This document shows, piece after piece, positions 9,382 to 18,836 of a stretch of 64,000 nucleotides of DNA. The first letter of the stretch is position 1. The number at the start of each line of letters is the position of its first letter. Source of the DNA: Legionella sp. (lineage in GTDB: Bacteria > Pseudomonadota > Gammaproteobacteria > Legionellales > Legionellaceae). The stretch covers positions 48,479 to 112,478 of the forward strand of contig JARLJQ010000017.1 of the NCBI GenBank assembly GCA_031291115.1, in the 5' to 3' direction. The position numbers and the translations under genes were made by a program. The notes below the pieces were generated by a model. It saw only the letters and a list, made by a program, of their open reading frames with translations. It was not told the origin of the DNA and did not search any database.

Positions 9382-9425
9382 CATGCGTTCCCGGTTTTCT
9401 CCGGGAATGCATGTCTTTCTTTGCA
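9382..9425 (+). terminator. Terminator after propeller gene 1
   Basis: Stem CATGCGTTCCCGG (9382-9394) and CCGGGAATGCATG (9401-9413) with one mismatch, a 6-nt loop and a T-rich tail. Nearly the same hairpin follows the paralogue at 12161. Confidence 0.75.
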
Positions 9426-9520
9426 ACTTTTTGGCAGCAGCACTGGGTTAACCCTTTATTTAAATTGCAATTAAAATATGTTAATTTGATAAAGGATTAC
9501 GATATCAATTAGGGATAATA

Positions 9521-10267
9521 ATGAATAAACCAAGTATCATCATTACACTATTGGCACTTTCTAAGGTCCTACAAGCGGGCACCATGGGCCCTGCAGTCAC
9601 ACCGGATGCATGGAGACCTGTACTCACCTTAAGTGCTGGACCTGCCTGGTCTAATAATAATGGCAAAACACAAACCGTCTTCCTGCAATCAGATATTGAA
9701 AAAACATACGCCGCAAAAAAAAGAAGCAGCACCTTAGGAACTGGCGAGCTTTTTTTAGGAGTACAGAAACTGGTTCATGAACGTGTTTTAGGGCAATTGG
9801 GTGTCGCAGTCGCCGCTGCAAGCAACATCAAGCTTGCTGGTGATATCTGGGAAGATGCCGACCCTGAGTTTAATAATTTCACTTATGCCTACAATGTAAA
9901 TCAGCTACGAGTAGCCGCAAAAGGAAAGTTGTTAGCCAACTGGGAACACAGCGTAGCTCCTTATATCAGTGGTAGCCTGGGTGTTGGCTTTACTAATGCT
10001 CACAACTTTTCCATTACACCTAAAATTTTTGAAGAAATACCTGCTCCTGGATTCCGTAGACATAACAATACAACCTTCTCCTACACCGTGGGTGCCGGCT
10101 TACAAAAAAGCATCAATAACAACCTACAAGCAGGTATTGGTTATGAATTCGCTGATTGGGGTAAAAGCCATCTGAGAAGAGCTCCAGGGCAAACATTAAA
10201 CAGTGGCTTGCATTTAAGCTCTATTTATACCCATGAATTGCAATTTAGCTTAAGTTATATAGTTTAA
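9521..10267 (+). CDS. Small outer-membrane beta-barrel protein
   Basis: A 248-residue protein with a short signal peptide ending in LQAG. The mature start AGTMGPAVTP resembles the mature start of the MOMP proteins further along ([10 protein letters not shown]) but lacks the Cys. The rest alternates hydrophobic and polar residues as in an eight-stranded opacity/OmpA-type barrel (VLTLSAGPAW, ISGSLGVGF, YTVGAGLQKS, QAGIGYEF, ELQFSLSYIV). The last residue is Val rather than the usual Phe. It has good AGGG spacing, and only 8 bp separate its stop from the second propeller gene, so those two are probably co-transcribed and may act together at the cell surface. Confidence 0.75.
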   Translation: MNKPSIIITLLALSKVLQAGTMGPAVTPDAWRPVLTLSAGPAWSNNNGKTQTVFLQSDIEKTYAAKKRSSTLGTGELFLGVQKLVHERVLGQLGVAVAAASNIKLAGDIWEDADPEFNNFTYAYNVNQLRVAAKGKLLANWEHSVAPYISGSLGVGFTNAHNFSITPKIFEEIPAPGFRRHNNTTFSYTVGAGLQKSINNNLQAGIGYEFADWGKSHLRRAPGQTLNSGLHLSSIYTHELQFSLSYIV

Positions 10268-10275
10268 GGATAAAC

Positions 10276-12150
10276 ATGATAATACAAAAGATAACCCGCT
10301 TGGCTTTCAGTGCCTGTGTAGTGTTTAACACGCCATTAATTTATGCACAAGCCCAGCCCAAATTTTCCTTGTTGCCAACCAGCAGCAGCATCATCAATAT
10401 GACCCAGGGAAGTACTGCCAATATCACTTATAAAGTGACTAACAATACGCGAGTAACCCGAACCTTGACCCTAGTTCCCACCTCGGGAATAACTCAAATC
10501 GTAGCTGGAGCAGGAAGTTGCGCTAGCCCTTTTACACTGGCAATGGGGAAATCATGCTTCCTTAATTTGAAGCTGAATAGCAAACAACTACCAGCATCAG
10601 TCAATGGCGGACCGGAAGTATGTAAAACCTATGGCCCGGGAAATAATGCACCCGATCCTTTTTTATGTTCGCAACCTAGTGCACAAAACAGTTTACATAT
10701 AACCATAGTCCCTCCAAAACCAATAATGGCTGCAGTAGGGCAATACTCTGATAACAGCGCCGGCAATACCCTACGTCCATTATTAGCAATGACCCAGGAT
10801 AATGGCGCAAATTGGACCTTTCCCAGCTCTATTACCCAGCCGACATTGACTCCAACATTTAGTGGTAGCGGCGATTTGTCTGCAGTATCCTGTACTAGTG
10901 CGCACTGCGTTGCTGTCGGGCAATATCGTGACAACTCATCTCCTTCTGTCGTTCATCCTTTATTAGCCCTAACTCAAGATAATGGCTCCAGCTGGAAATT
11001 TCCCACATCAATTACCCAGCCAACACTGACTCCTGCCTTCGCTAACGGCTCGCTTTCTAGTGCCAGTTGCAGTGGCTTAACCTGTGTTGCTGTAGGGCAA
11101 TATAGAGACTCACAGGGCGGTGATTCCCCTCTCTTATTCTTAAGTCAAGATGGAGGCTCAAACTGGAGTTCACCGGCCTCAACTGCGCAACCAGATACCA
11201 CGCCAGCCTATGGGAATTTTGGCACATTTGGCTCTGTTAGCTGCAGTGGCACCGTCTGTATCGCTGGAGGTAGGTATCAAGATTCCACGCCGCAACATCA
11301 ACAGCAGCCTTTACTGGCTTTAAGCCAAAATAACGGCACAACCTGGACGTTTCCTACCGCAACAACGCAACCCACAGTGACACCAGCCTATTATCATCTA
11401 GGTACCTACAGCAGCGTAAACTGTAATGGCAATACCTGTATTGCAGGGGGACAATATAATGATCTTCAGGGTATATACCATCCTATGATAGCCGTAAGTC
11501 AGGATAAAGGCCGCACCTGGACCTTCCCTGCCTCAATAACACAACCCGTGCTTACTCCTGCATACGGTAATGAGGGTATCTTTAGCACAGTCAGTTGCAG
11601 CGCGACTACCTGCATTGCTGGCGGTAGCTATACTACTGAGTCTGGTTCTTATGTTACCTACCCTATGCTTGCCTTAAGTCAGGATAAAGGGATAACCTGG
11701 GCGTATTCCAATATTTTTACAGCTACCCTTGGCACCATTGTTAGCGTCAGTTGTAACGGGAATACGTGTCTTGCTGTTGGTGTTTATTATAATACCTCTC
11801 TCGTCCTCCATCCACTACTTGCCGTAAGCCAAGACAAAGGAACAACATGGAATTTTCCTGCCTTAGTTAGCCAACCCACATTAACATCTGCGTTTAGTAA
11901 CGGAGCGTTAATTAGTGCCAGCTGTAATAAGAATATATGTCTTGTTTCAGGTGGTGATTCTGGTGCGACGGCGCAGCAGGAGCATCCTTTACTGGCGCAA
12001 AGTCTGGACAATGGCGTGACGTGGACGGTTCCAACGACAATCACTCAGCCGATATTAAAACCCAGCCTTGGATTGGGCGGCTCTTTCTCAGGTGTAAGTG
12101 CAAATGCCTCATTTTTATCACCTGCTTTGAGTATGCTGCAACAAGACTAG
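10276..12150 (+). CDS. Secreted protein with eight Asp-box/BNR-like repeats (paralogue 2)
   Basis: A 624-residue paralogue of the protein at 7482-9371 with the same order: signal peptide ending IYAQA, Ig-like domain, eight Asp-box repeats, C-terminal SALSMLQQD. The signal region, N-terminal domain and repeats 2-3 are close to identical in DNA, while blades 1, 4, 6 and 8 vary in the loop after the GxY motif and blade 6 is shorter (it lacks the TPAF strand). This pattern suggests duplication followed by divergence of exposed loops. The gene lies 8 bp after the small barrel gene, with AAGGA before the ATG, and a strong terminator follows. Confidence 0.8.
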   Translation: MIIQKITRLAFSACVVFNTPLIYAQAQPKFSLLPTSSSIINMTQGSTANITYKVTNNTRVTRTLTLVPTSGITQIVAGAGSCASPFTLAMGKSCFLNLKLNSKQLPASVNGGPEVCKTYGPGNNAPDPFLCSQPSAQNSLHITIVPPKPIMAAVGQYSDNSAGNTLRPLLAMTQDNGANWTFPSSITQPTLTPTFSGSGDLSAVSCTSAHCVAVGQYRDNSSPSVVHPLLALTQDNGSSWKFPTSITQPTLTPAFANGSLSSASCSGLTCVAVGQYRDSQGGDSPLLFLSQDGGSNWSSPASTAQPDTTPAYGNFGTFGSVSCSGTVCIAGGRYQDSTPQHQQQPLLALSQNNGTTWTFPTATTQPTVTPAYYHLGTYSSVNCNGNTCIAGGQYNDLQGIYHPMIAVSQDKGRTWTFPASITQPVLTPAYGNEGIFSTVSCSATTCIAGGSYTTESGSYVTYPMLALSQDKGITWAYSNIFTATLGTIVSVSCNGNTCLAVGVYYNTSLVLHPLLAVSQDKGTTWNFPALVSQPTLTSAFSNGALISASCNKNICLVSGGDSGATAQQEHPLLAQSLDNGVTWTVPTTITQPILKPSLGLGGSFSGVSANASFLSPALSMLQQD

Positions 12151-12160
12151 CGCCACGCCC

Positions 12161-12205
12161 ATGCGTTCCCGGTTTTATCCGGGAACGCATCTCTTTTATT
12201 TTTTC
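12161..12205 (+). terminator. Strong terminator after propeller gene 2
   Basis: Perfect 12-bp stem, ATGCGTTCCCGG at 12161-12172 and its complement at 12179-12190, with loop TTTTAT and a T-rich tail (CTCTTTTATTTTTTC). It overlaps the 3' end of the convergent slipin gene. Confidence 0.88.
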
Positions 12206-12951
12206 TTTGAAGCCATGTTTGCTAAAATTTCACCTAATTCCATCGGCATTGGAAAGACTATGGTGGAATTATTGGTACCGGCAATGGCTGCCAGGGTTTG
12301 TAAATAACGTAATTGCATGGCTTGTGGTTCTTGCGCTAATACTTGCGCGGCTTGCAGCAACTTTGCAGAAGCCTGTAACTCGCCTTCAGCATGAATCACT
12401 TTAGCCCGGCGCTCCCGCTCTGCCTCCGCTTGTTTGGCAATGGCTCTTATCATACTTTCATCCAAATCAACACGTTTGATTTCCACGTTGGATACTTTAA
12501 TACCCCAGCTATCGGTTTGCGCATCCAATATTTTTTGGACGTCGCTATTTAAACGCTCCCGTTCTGAAAGCATTTCATCCAGTTCATGTTGTCCAAGTAC
12601 CGAGCGCAAGGTGGTTTGCGCCAACTGACTGGTTGCTTCGAAATAGTTTTCCACTTGAATGATTGCCTTTTCCGGAGCCACAACACGAAAATACAATACG
12701 GCATTGACCCGAACCGAAACGTTATCTTTAGAAATAACATCCTGGCTTGGCACATCCATCACAATCGTGCGCAAATCAACCCGAACTACCTGTTGAATGA
12801 TAGGAATAATAAGCACGAGCCCAGGTCCTTTAACACGCCAAAAACGTCCCAACATAAAAACCACACCACGCTCATATTCTCTAAAAACACGAACGGCTGA
12901 TGCCAATAACAATAGAATGGCTACAAACAGTACCCCAATAAAAGGCGTCAT
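12196..12951 (-). CDS. Slipin (stomatin/SPFH-family membrane protein)
   Basis: A 251-residue SPFH-domain protein. An N-terminal membrane hairpin ([20 protein letters not shown]) is followed by the SPFH domain ([14 protein letters not shown] through [12 protein letters not shown]) and an Ala/Glu-rich coiled coil ([22 protein letters not shown]), ending in ANMASKKK. Such proteins oligomerise in the membrane and organise or protect partner proteins. The partner NfeD protease gene is immediately upstream, with a 1-bp gap, and the ribosome-binding site GGAG lies inside its last codons. This is the conserved slipin/NfeD operon. Confidence 0.9.
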   Translation of the reverse strand: MTPFIGVLFVAILLLLASAVRVFREYERGVVFMLGRFWRVKGPGLVLIIPIIQQVVRVDLRTIVMDVPSQDVISKDNVSVRVNAVLYFRVVAPEKAIIQVENYFEATSQLAQTTLRSVLGQHELDEMLSERERLNSDVQKILDAQTDSWGIKVSNVEIKRVDLDESMIRAIAKQAEAERERRAKVIHAEGELQASAKLLQAAQVLAQEPQAMQLRYLQTLAAIAGTNNSTIVFPMPMELGEILANMASKKK

Positions 12952-12952
12952 T

Positions 12953-14308
12953 TTATTCTCCTTGATTCTCAGTTTCCTCTTCAACCAGCAACACCAGTCC
13001 TGAGGCTTCCATTACTTTAATCCGCGTATGTGCCGCAATAAAACGCTCAGAGCGCACACTCCAAATCTCACCACGAATAAGTGCTTGTCCTTCCAAGTTA
13101 ATATCACCAAGTGTGCGCCCCTCTACTCCTAATAAGGTCGATAAACCATTTTTAACGCTTTGTTGGCGTGCCTTGACTGCAGAACCTAGCACGATGATAA
13201 AAATAATTATATTCACTAACGCCATTCCCCAGATTGCTGACCAGGCAATTTGATAAGTAGCTGATTCCGTATCAATTAACATAATGGAGCCTAAAATAAA
13301 GGCGACTGTACCTCCGACTCCTAAAGAGCCAAAACTTGGGAAAAATGCCTCGGCAATAATGAAGCTTATTCCTAAAATAATCAGAAAAAAACCGGCATAG
13401 CTCACAGGTAATAACTGCAAAGCATATAAGGCAATGAACATGGAAATGATGCCAACGACACCTGGTAAAATAAAACCTGGATTAACTAATTCAAAGAAAA
13501 TCCCATAAATACCCAAAAGCAGGAGAAGGTAGGCAATGGTTGGATTAGTGATTAAGGATAAAAAATAGGTGCGCCAGTCAGGATTAATGATTTGCAGCTC
13601 TGCATTAGTGGTATTCAGTTTTATGCTTTGATTATTTTGACTTACTTCAACTCCATTTAATTGGCCTAGTAAATCCATTTTATCTACTGCAATATAATTA
13701 ATTACCTTGGCTTTTAATGCTTCAGTAGAGGTTAGGGTTGCTGCATTGAGCACGGCTTTTTGAGCAAAAACCGGATCTCGGCCTCTTAATTGAGCCAATG
13801 AGCGTATCGTGGCAACCGCATCATTGGTTACTTTTTTTTCCATAGTTGTCTTTTGCTTTTCCGTTTGCGTCACAGCCCCCATGCCCTCACCCAAACTTAC
13901 AGGACTTGCCGCACCTAACTGCGTTCCGGGCGCCATTGCTGCCAGAGTACTTGCATACACAATATAAGTTCCGGCACTGGCCGCTCGTGCGCCATTAGGG
14001 CTCACATAGGTGACTACCGGTACTTTAGAAGATAACAATTTTTGCGTGATTATTCGGGTTGACTCATCAAGACCACCCGGTGTATCAAGGAGAATAAGGA
14101 TTAAATCCGCCTGTTGTGATTTATCAATAGAACGGACTATGTAATCTGCTGTAGCCGGTCCAATTGGACCTTTAATGCTCAACTCCACTACTTTTGCGGC
14201 ATGACTTATTGGTATGTAAAAAAGAAATGTAAGGAGAAAATAAATCAATAATATCCCCAAACTACACGCTGTCGTAGTAATTTTTGGCCTAGCGCATGAA
14301 AGATACAT
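12953..14308 (-). CDS. NfeD-family membrane serine protease (ClpP-class), slipin partner
   Basis: A 451-residue protein: signal peptide ending SHAAK, a ClpP-fold protease domain ([10 protein letters not shown], then [11 protein letters not shown] with the nucleophilic Ser as in the archaeal 1510-N protease), a long inserted loop, four to five membrane segments (about residues 250-370), and a C-terminal OB-fold NfeD domain ([23 protein letters not shown]). It cleaves hydrophobic regions of membrane proteins, including slipins. Of three nearby ATGs, the one at 14308 has AAGGA at the best spacing (7 nt). Operon with the slipin gene. Confidence 0.88.
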   Translation of the reverse strand: MYLSCARPKITTTACSLGILLIYFLLTFLFYIPISHAAKVVELSIKGPIGPATADYIVRSIDKSQQADLILILLDTPGGLDESTRIITQKLLSSKVPVVTYVSPNGARAASAGTYIVYASTLAAMAPGTQLGAASPVSLGEGMGAVTQTEKQKTTMEKKVTNDAVATIRSLAQLRGRDPVFAQKAVLNAATLTSTEALKAKVINYIAVDKMDLLGQLNGVEVSQNNQSIKLNTTNAELQIINPDWRTYFLSLITNPTIAYLLLLLGIYGIFFELVNPGFILPGVVGIISMFIALYALQLLPVSYAGFFLIILGISFIIAEAFFPSFGSLGVGGTVAFILGSIMLIDTESATYQIAWSAIWGMALVNIIIFIIVLGSAVKARQQSVKNGLSTLLGVEGRTLGDINLEGQALIRGEIWSVRSERFIAAHTRIKVMEASGLVLLVEEETENQGE

Positions 14309-14387
14309 GCTCATGTCCTTATGTGAGATGTTATATGATAAAAGATAGCACAGTTTGTGCGCAACCGTGATGCCAAGGCTTCGAGAC

Positions 14388-14551
14388 CTGATGTATCCCC
14401 ACGAATATTCATACAAAACTGATGCTATAAAATAGCATCAAACTGGTTATAAATTGTGTCATTCCCGCGAAGGCGGGAATGACATAATAAACAGCATATT
14501 GACCGTTAATGAATATATCTGATTGTATGAATATTCGTAGGGACATATCAG
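14388..14551. repeat. MITE-like element with about 35-bp imperfect terminal inverted repeats
   Basis: Left arm 14388-14423 (CTGATGTATCCCCACGAATA...) and right arm 14517-14551 are inverted copies sharing CACGAATATTCATACA or one-base variants. Inside are a GATGCTAT hairpin (14421-14439) and a perfect GTCATTCCCGC hairpin (14459-14483). There is no coding content. The size (164 bp) and symmetry fit a non-autonomous miniature element, but I see no clear target-site duplication. Confidence 0.55.
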
Positions 14552-14604
14552 ACGGTAGCCCAAACGGATCCGGAGAGGATAAGTTCTTTTCTGATTTCAC
14601 AAAC

Positions 14605-14752
14605 CGTAGCCCGGGTGAAGCGAACGCGTAACCCGGGATCAAGCCTACGTGTGGTAGGTTAATATGTATTTAAAGAATTTTTAATACGGTAGTTATGCTG
14701 ATTTTGTGTGCCACACTATTCCCGGGTTGCGCTTCGCTGCACCCGGGCTACG
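14605..14752. repeat. Pair of inverted CCCGGG palindromic repeats
   Basis: The unit CGTAGCCCGGGTG..AGCGAA..CGTAACCCGGG at 14605-14637 recurs in reverse orientation at 14721-14752. Each is itself a hairpin (CCCGGGT/ACCCGGG). They flank about 80 bp of AT-rich DNA. Units of this type are common dispersed extragenic palindromes in gammaproteobacteria. With the element at 14388-14551 they fill the 466-bp gap between nfeD and the porin gene. Confidence 0.7.
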
Positions 14753-14774
14753 TTCTTATTCGGAATTTAGGTGT

Positions 14775-16355
14775 TTAGAAATAAACACCTATTTGTGCGG
14801 ATACTGTATCTGCAGCACGTCCCGTTCCAAATGTTGGTGTATTAACCAGACCAACTGGTGCAAGACCATTAGCGTATTGATTGGCTCGGTAATCCATATC
14901 ATGGCGGTATTCAATACTTTCAACGGTGTCTTTCCAAATTGAAATATTGTATACACCAATAAATCGTTGCTGCGGTAAATTAAGTGCTAAAGAATCTTTA
15001 GTCCATTGATAACCAAGACCGATTGATGCTGGTCTGTTAAACGATTTAAACGTCATACCCACTTCTGTTTGTAATGCCTGAGGTCTTGCGCCACGACCGT
15101 TAAAACTTAAGTCCTGTGTTCTGAATGACTGTGTTGCCCCAGTCCATTCAAGAGTAAAGTTATAACGTTCGTAACTTAAGTTTCCATAAAAATCGATCGC
15201 TTGAGTTTTTCGAACCTGCTCATTTCCATTAAGTAGTGAGCCAAAGCCACCAAAAGTTCCTGTACGCGCGGCAGTAAATTGCATTCCTGAAGAATCAGCA
15301 ATCGAACTAATGTAACTGGCGCCTAGTTCACCGGTAATAGTATCCGATGAAAAAGTATAACCTAGGTTACCCCCACCAACGCCGGCTTTACCTAACGTAG
15401 TATCACTTCTATAGATATAGGCTGATGCAAATGGGCCAGAAGCATATTGAGATTTATAACCAAAGATAAAGGGACGTGTTTTGGTACGAGCAACGTTCAT
15501 AGTCAAAGGAGCACTGATCATAGAACTTGAATAACGTCCAAAAGGCACAAATAATTGTCCCGCCGTAAAATATAAAGGCGTTTTATCTAAATTACCAATA
15601 TTCACAAAGCCCATGTTTAAGTTAAATGCCGAATTATCAATTCGTGGACCAATGTCTGGGGGACTTTCATCATAGGCTATCGAAATATAAGCTTCTACGT
15701 TCTGATTCAATGCAGCAGCAACGTCTAGCTCACTGGAACCTAAAGTTAAATCCGCATTAGTACCACCCATATAAGCACTATTAATCATGCCAATAGGTTC
15801 AGATTTACCGCTGATAGCGATAATTGGTCTTTCAGGAATGGGATAACCAATGCTTCTGTATGCGTCATATAAACGGCGTCTTTGTTGCATTAAACGAATG
15901 TCACGGTTAATACTCGAAATGTTAACAATGTAATCGGAACCATCAAATGCAGGCCTGTCGCCTAAGTAAGGCGAGGTAACAACAGGTGTACCCGCGATGT
16001 AGGTAACCACTTTACCATCTGCAACCAGAGCTGTAGGGTAGAATCCTATAGATTCTGGATGATCCACCGGCGTGTGTACCGTTATTGTCGAGGAGTGGTA
16101 TTTAACTACTTTAACGCGCTTACGTGCTGTAACCGCTGGAGTCACAGGCACTTTTCTCGCAACAGCTCGTGCTCTTGGTGCTGGTTTTCGTGTCTTGTGC
16201 GTTACTAGTTTTTTTTGTAATGCGTTTAATTGTGTCTGCAGTTGCATCGTTTGTTTTTGTAAACGAGCTATTTCTTGTTGCAACTGTTGATCATGTTCTG
16301 CATAAAGTGGCGATGACAAACAGACTAGAGCCAATACAATTTTTTTAAACTTCAT
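14775..16355 (-). CDS. lbtU: LbtU-family siderophore porin (legiobactin-uptake type)
   Basis: A 526-residue protein. The signal peptide (ending SPLYAE) is followed by a short coiled coil (QQLQQEIARLQKQTMQLQTQ), a basic Pro/Ala linker, and a large C-terminal beta-barrel region ending QIGVYF with a terminal Phe. The N-terminal coiled coil plus porin barrel, and strings such as GTPVVTSPYLGDRPAF and SINRDIRLMQQRRR, are as I remember Legionella LbtU-family proteins, the outer-membrane receptor for the siderophore legiobactin. No lbtA/lbtB/lbtC genes are nearby, so it may be an LbtU paralogue rather than LbtU itself. AGGAG precedes the ATG by eight bases. Confidence 0.7.
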   Translation of the reverse strand: MKFKKIVLALVCLSSPLYAEHDQQLQQEIARLQKQTMQLQTQLNALQKKLVTHKTRKPAPRARAVARKVPVTPAVTARKRVKVVKYHSSTITVHTPVDHPESIGFYPTALVADGKVVTYIAGTPVVTSPYLGDRPAFDGSDYIVNISSINRDIRLMQQRRRLYDAYRSIGYPIPERPIIAISGKSEPIGMINSAYMGGTNADLTLGSSELDVAAALNQNVEAYISIAYDESPPDIGPRIDNSAFNLNMGFVNIGNLDKTPLYFTAGQLFVPFGRYSSSMISAPLTMNVARTKTRPFIFGYKSQYASGPFASAYIYRSDTTLGKAGVGGGNLGYTFSSDTITGELGASYISSIADSSGMQFTAARTGTFGGFGSLLNGNEQVRKTQAIDFYGNLSYERYNFTLEWTGATQSFRTQDLSFNGRGARPQALQTEVGMTFKSFNRPASIGLGYQWTKDSLALNLPQQRFIGVYNISIWKDTVESIEYRHDMDYRANQYANGLAPVGLVNTPTFGTGRAADTVSAQIGVYF

Positions 16356-16665
16356 GCGGGGTACTCCTGTTTATTATTTTTACATCCACATCGGGTAGGC
16401 CGCAAATTATATCGTGTCAATTTAGTACTGGCTAGAGTTAAATTGAAAACTGGCTGTTAAAACTATAAACAGCTGATCTTAATAAGAATTAGCTTGATGA
16501 TTATTTGCCAAAGTGAATCGTGCATTTTGCAATAAAAGAGAGACTGTAAGTAGGAAAATAGCAACAATTTATTTTGAAGAGAGTACGTCTTCACATGCTT
16601 TGAATATTTTGACTTGCGTACTGCAAAACAAAACCTGCGAACATGGAAAACGTACTTATTTTTAT
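16356..16665. other. AT-rich intergenic stretch, no feature assigned
   Basis: 310 bp between the LbtU-like gene and the first MOMP gene. Only a weak Fur-like match (AATTAGCTTGATGATTATT, 16488-16506, 11 of 19 positions) was seen, and it is not convincing. Promoters for the porin gene must lie here. Confidence 0.4.
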
Positions 16666-17625
16666 TTATGCATTACCAACATATTTCAGACCAAAGTATG
16701 GACCATATACGCCATAATTTACTGAGGCAGAATTCATTCTTGGGAATGCAGTTGAGCTGCTCAGTGGATTAAAATAATTAATCACTTGATAACCACCTTC
16801 AAGATTTACCACACCTTGTGGCAAACTGTATGCATAGTTTAGACCTAACTTAGCTTCCAAACTAGGTACGATTGCTTTCTTGCTTGCATAAAGCTGAGTT
16901 GCAATTGCTCCAACAGGGCTGAATACATTACCAGCATGGTAACGGGTAGTTCCATAAAGAATAGAACCTGCACCATTAGCAGTTACACTCAACTCTGAAG
17001 TCAGGTAATAAGAATAATCAATACCCATGCTTGGACCAAAGCCTTTATAGTCTGTATTATCAAACTTGCTCAGAGAGAAACCTGTTGCCGCGGTGATTAT
17101 TGCGCTTGTGTAGTAATTTTGAGCTGTTGATTGAATATTTGCGTATTGCATACCTGCATATAAACGCATTTTATCGCTCGGGCTTAAATCTACATGTTGT
17201 CCAGCAACTATATTAACTTGATCCAATCGATCTCGGTTAACCAGTTGGAATGGAACACTTGGCAATATAGTAATTGGAGATAATACTACTGTTCCAGCCA
17301 GATGTGCCTGGTTTAAAGAAGTGCTAAAATGCGTCCAGTTAATAGTTACGTCGTTTCCAGTGTTGAAATGATACGCTCCAACTAGACGATAGCCCCAGTT
17401 CCAATCATTACCTAACTCTTTAACTTGAGAAGCAGTTGTAAATGCATAGGATTTATCTGTGCCATAAATGGATCTTAAATACAGTGCATCAGCACCAATT
17501 TCCCAAAGTTGAGCAGCACAAGGTACGGTAACATTACCTGGAGTACAAACTGGGCCCATAGTGCCAGCAGTTGCAACAGCGCTTGCTGTTAATCCCAATA
17601 CAGCGAAAGTAATTTTCTTTAACAT
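16666..17625 (-). CDS. Major outer membrane protein family porin (MOMP paralogue 1, most divergent)
   Basis: A 319-residue Legionella MOMP-type porin. The signal peptide ends VATAG; the mature start [16 protein letters not shown] carries the two-Cys loop seen in OmpS, which forms disulphide-linked oligomers in the outer membrane. [24 protein letters not shown] and the C-terminal YGPYFGLKYVGNA are family blocks. It differs most from the other five copies (AAQLWEIGADALYL instead of [14 protein letters not shown]). The ATG at 17625 has GGAG six bases upstream. Only 75 bp, containing a terminator hairpin, separate it from the next MOMP gene, and I see no family promoter there, so it may depend on read-through. 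Confidence 0.88.
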   Translation of the reverse strand: MLKKITFAVLGLTASAVATAGTMGPVCTPGNVTVPCAAQLWEIGADALYLRSIYGTDKSYAFTTASQVKELGNDWNWGYRLVGAYHFNTGNDVTINWTHFSTSLNQAHLAGTVVLSPITILPSVPFQLVNRDRLDQVNIVAGQHVDLSPSDKMRLYAGMQYANIQSTAQNYYTSAIITAATGFSLSKFDNTDYKGFGPSMGIDYSYYLTSELSVTANGAGSILYGTTRYHAGNVFSPVGAIATQLYASKKAIVPSLEAKLGLNYAYSLPQGVVNLEGGYQVINYFNPLSSSTAFPRMNSASVNYGVYGPYFGLKYVGNA

Positions 17626-17640
17626 AATAACTCCATTAGA

Positions 17641-17676
17641 AAAAAAAAGCCCATCAAATAATTGATGGGCTTTATT
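17641..17676 (-). terminator. Terminator after MOMP paralogue 2
   Basis: Stem GCCCATCAA (17649-17657) and TTGATGGGC (17662-17670) extended by AAA/TTT, followed on the minus strand by a run of T (plus-strand A-run 17633-17648). A classical intrinsic terminator within the 75-bp gap between two MOMP genes. Confidence 0.85.
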
Positions 17677-17699
17677 TAAGATCTTAATCAATTAAGAAA

Positions 17700-18665
17700 T
17701 TAAACGTTACCAACATACTTCAAACCAACATAAGGACCTGAAGCACCGAAATCAGTAGATCTGAATGCAGCAGTGTGGTCAATGTTGTGTACTGGGTTGA
17801 AGTAGTTAAACCACATGTAACCAGCGTCTAAAGTTAGGTCACCTTGTGCCATAGCATAAGTGTAATCAGCACCTAATTTAGCTTCTAATTCAGGAACGAT
17901 TGCAGTTCTAGAACCATGTAAAGCAACGATAGTAGCAGCGCCTAATTGGTTGATGCCACCGTTGTTGAACTTAGAAGTACCAACTAGTACAGCAGCAGCT
18001 CCTTTAGCATAAACGCCAAAGCCATTGCCGAATACGTAGTTCATGTCTAAACCAGTACGTGGTCCAAAACCATTGTACTCAGAGTTTAAAGCAAATGCTC
18101 TAGTAACAGACAAAGCTCCTGGTGCAACTACTGTAGAAGTAACAGCGAAGTTAGTACTTGGCTTAACACGTGCGTATTGGAAACCACCGTGGAAACGGAT
18201 TTTTTTGTTAGCACTAAAATCAACGAATTGACCTAGTTCACCATTAACTGCATCCCAACGCATTTTTTGAGCAACTGCGATACCATTAACAGTAGAACCT
18301 ACTAAATCACCAGCAAACAGGCTTGGGTTAACAAGTAATCTGCGGTTGTCAGTATCTAAGTGGTACCAGCTAACTGTTACGTCGTTACCAGTATTGAAAT
18401 GGTAAGAACCTTCAATTTGGAAGCCCCAGTTCCAGTCACCACTTGCATCGTTGTAAACGTTACCGTTTGCAACGCTTGGGAAGTAAGAAAAACCATCGTT
18501 AGAAGTTGTTTGCAAATACAGAGCTTGACCACCGATATCCCATGCAGTTCTTTCGCAAGGAACAGTTACATTTCCTGGTGTGCATACTGGGCCCATTGTA
18601 CCAGCGAATACTGCACTGCTACCTAAAGCAAGAACAGCTATAGCTGTTTTTTTCAAATTTAACAT
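17700..18665 (-). CDS. Major outer membrane protein (MOMP paralogue 2)
   Basis: A 321-residue OmpS-type porin with signal peptide [21 protein letters not shown] and the mature [31 protein letters not shown] start. It is nearly identical to paralogue 5 at 21220-22182; differences cluster in a few short surface-loop segments ([26 protein letters not shown]). MOMP is the abundant Legionella cation-selective porin and complement C3 acceptor. The ATG at 18665 has GGAG six bases upstream. Strong spacing and a clean terminator suggest high expression. Confidence 0.94.
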   Translation of the reverse strand: MLNLKKTAIAVLALGSSAVFAGTMGPVCTPGNVTVPCERTAWDIGGQALYLQTTSNDGFSYFPSVANGNVYNDASGDWNWGFQIEGSYHFNTGNDVTVSWYHLDTDNRRLLVNPSLFAGDLVGSTVNGIAVAQKMRWDAVNGELGQFVDFSANKKIRFHGGFQYARVKPSTNFAVTSTVVAPGALSVTRAFALNSEYNGFGPRTGLDMNYVFGNGFGVYAKGAAAVLVGTSKFNNGGINQLGAATIVALHGSRTAIVPELEAKLGADYTYAMAQGDLTLDAGYMWFNYFNPVHNIDHTAAFRSTDFGASGPYVGLKYVGNV

Positions 18666-18836
18666 GCTTATCTCCACTATTTTTATTATTAATTTCCGTT
18701 CGTTACCAAGTCAAAAAACACTCACATTAGCAACAGTACGCATATTCGCTCTAAGTGAGTACGTACCTTGCTAAATTATCCAGCCCAACTTTAATAAAGT
18801 CAACAGTATAACTAAAATTTCTTAGTACCTGACGAA

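Noticed and set aside
7482..12150. Sialidase activity for the Asp-box proteins
   Set aside because: Asp-boxes are structural; the arginine triad and FRIP motif of sialidases are not visible.
14409..14642. 77-codon minus-strand reading in the repeat cluster
   Set aside because: It is a translation of inverted repeats (PGYAFASPGLR-type strings), which recur in any genome with these palindromes.
16488..16506. Fur-box-like sequence upstream of the LbtU-like gene
   Set aside because: Only about 11 of 19 positions match and it lies about 135 bp or more from the start codon; iron control is plausible from the gene's role but not shown here.
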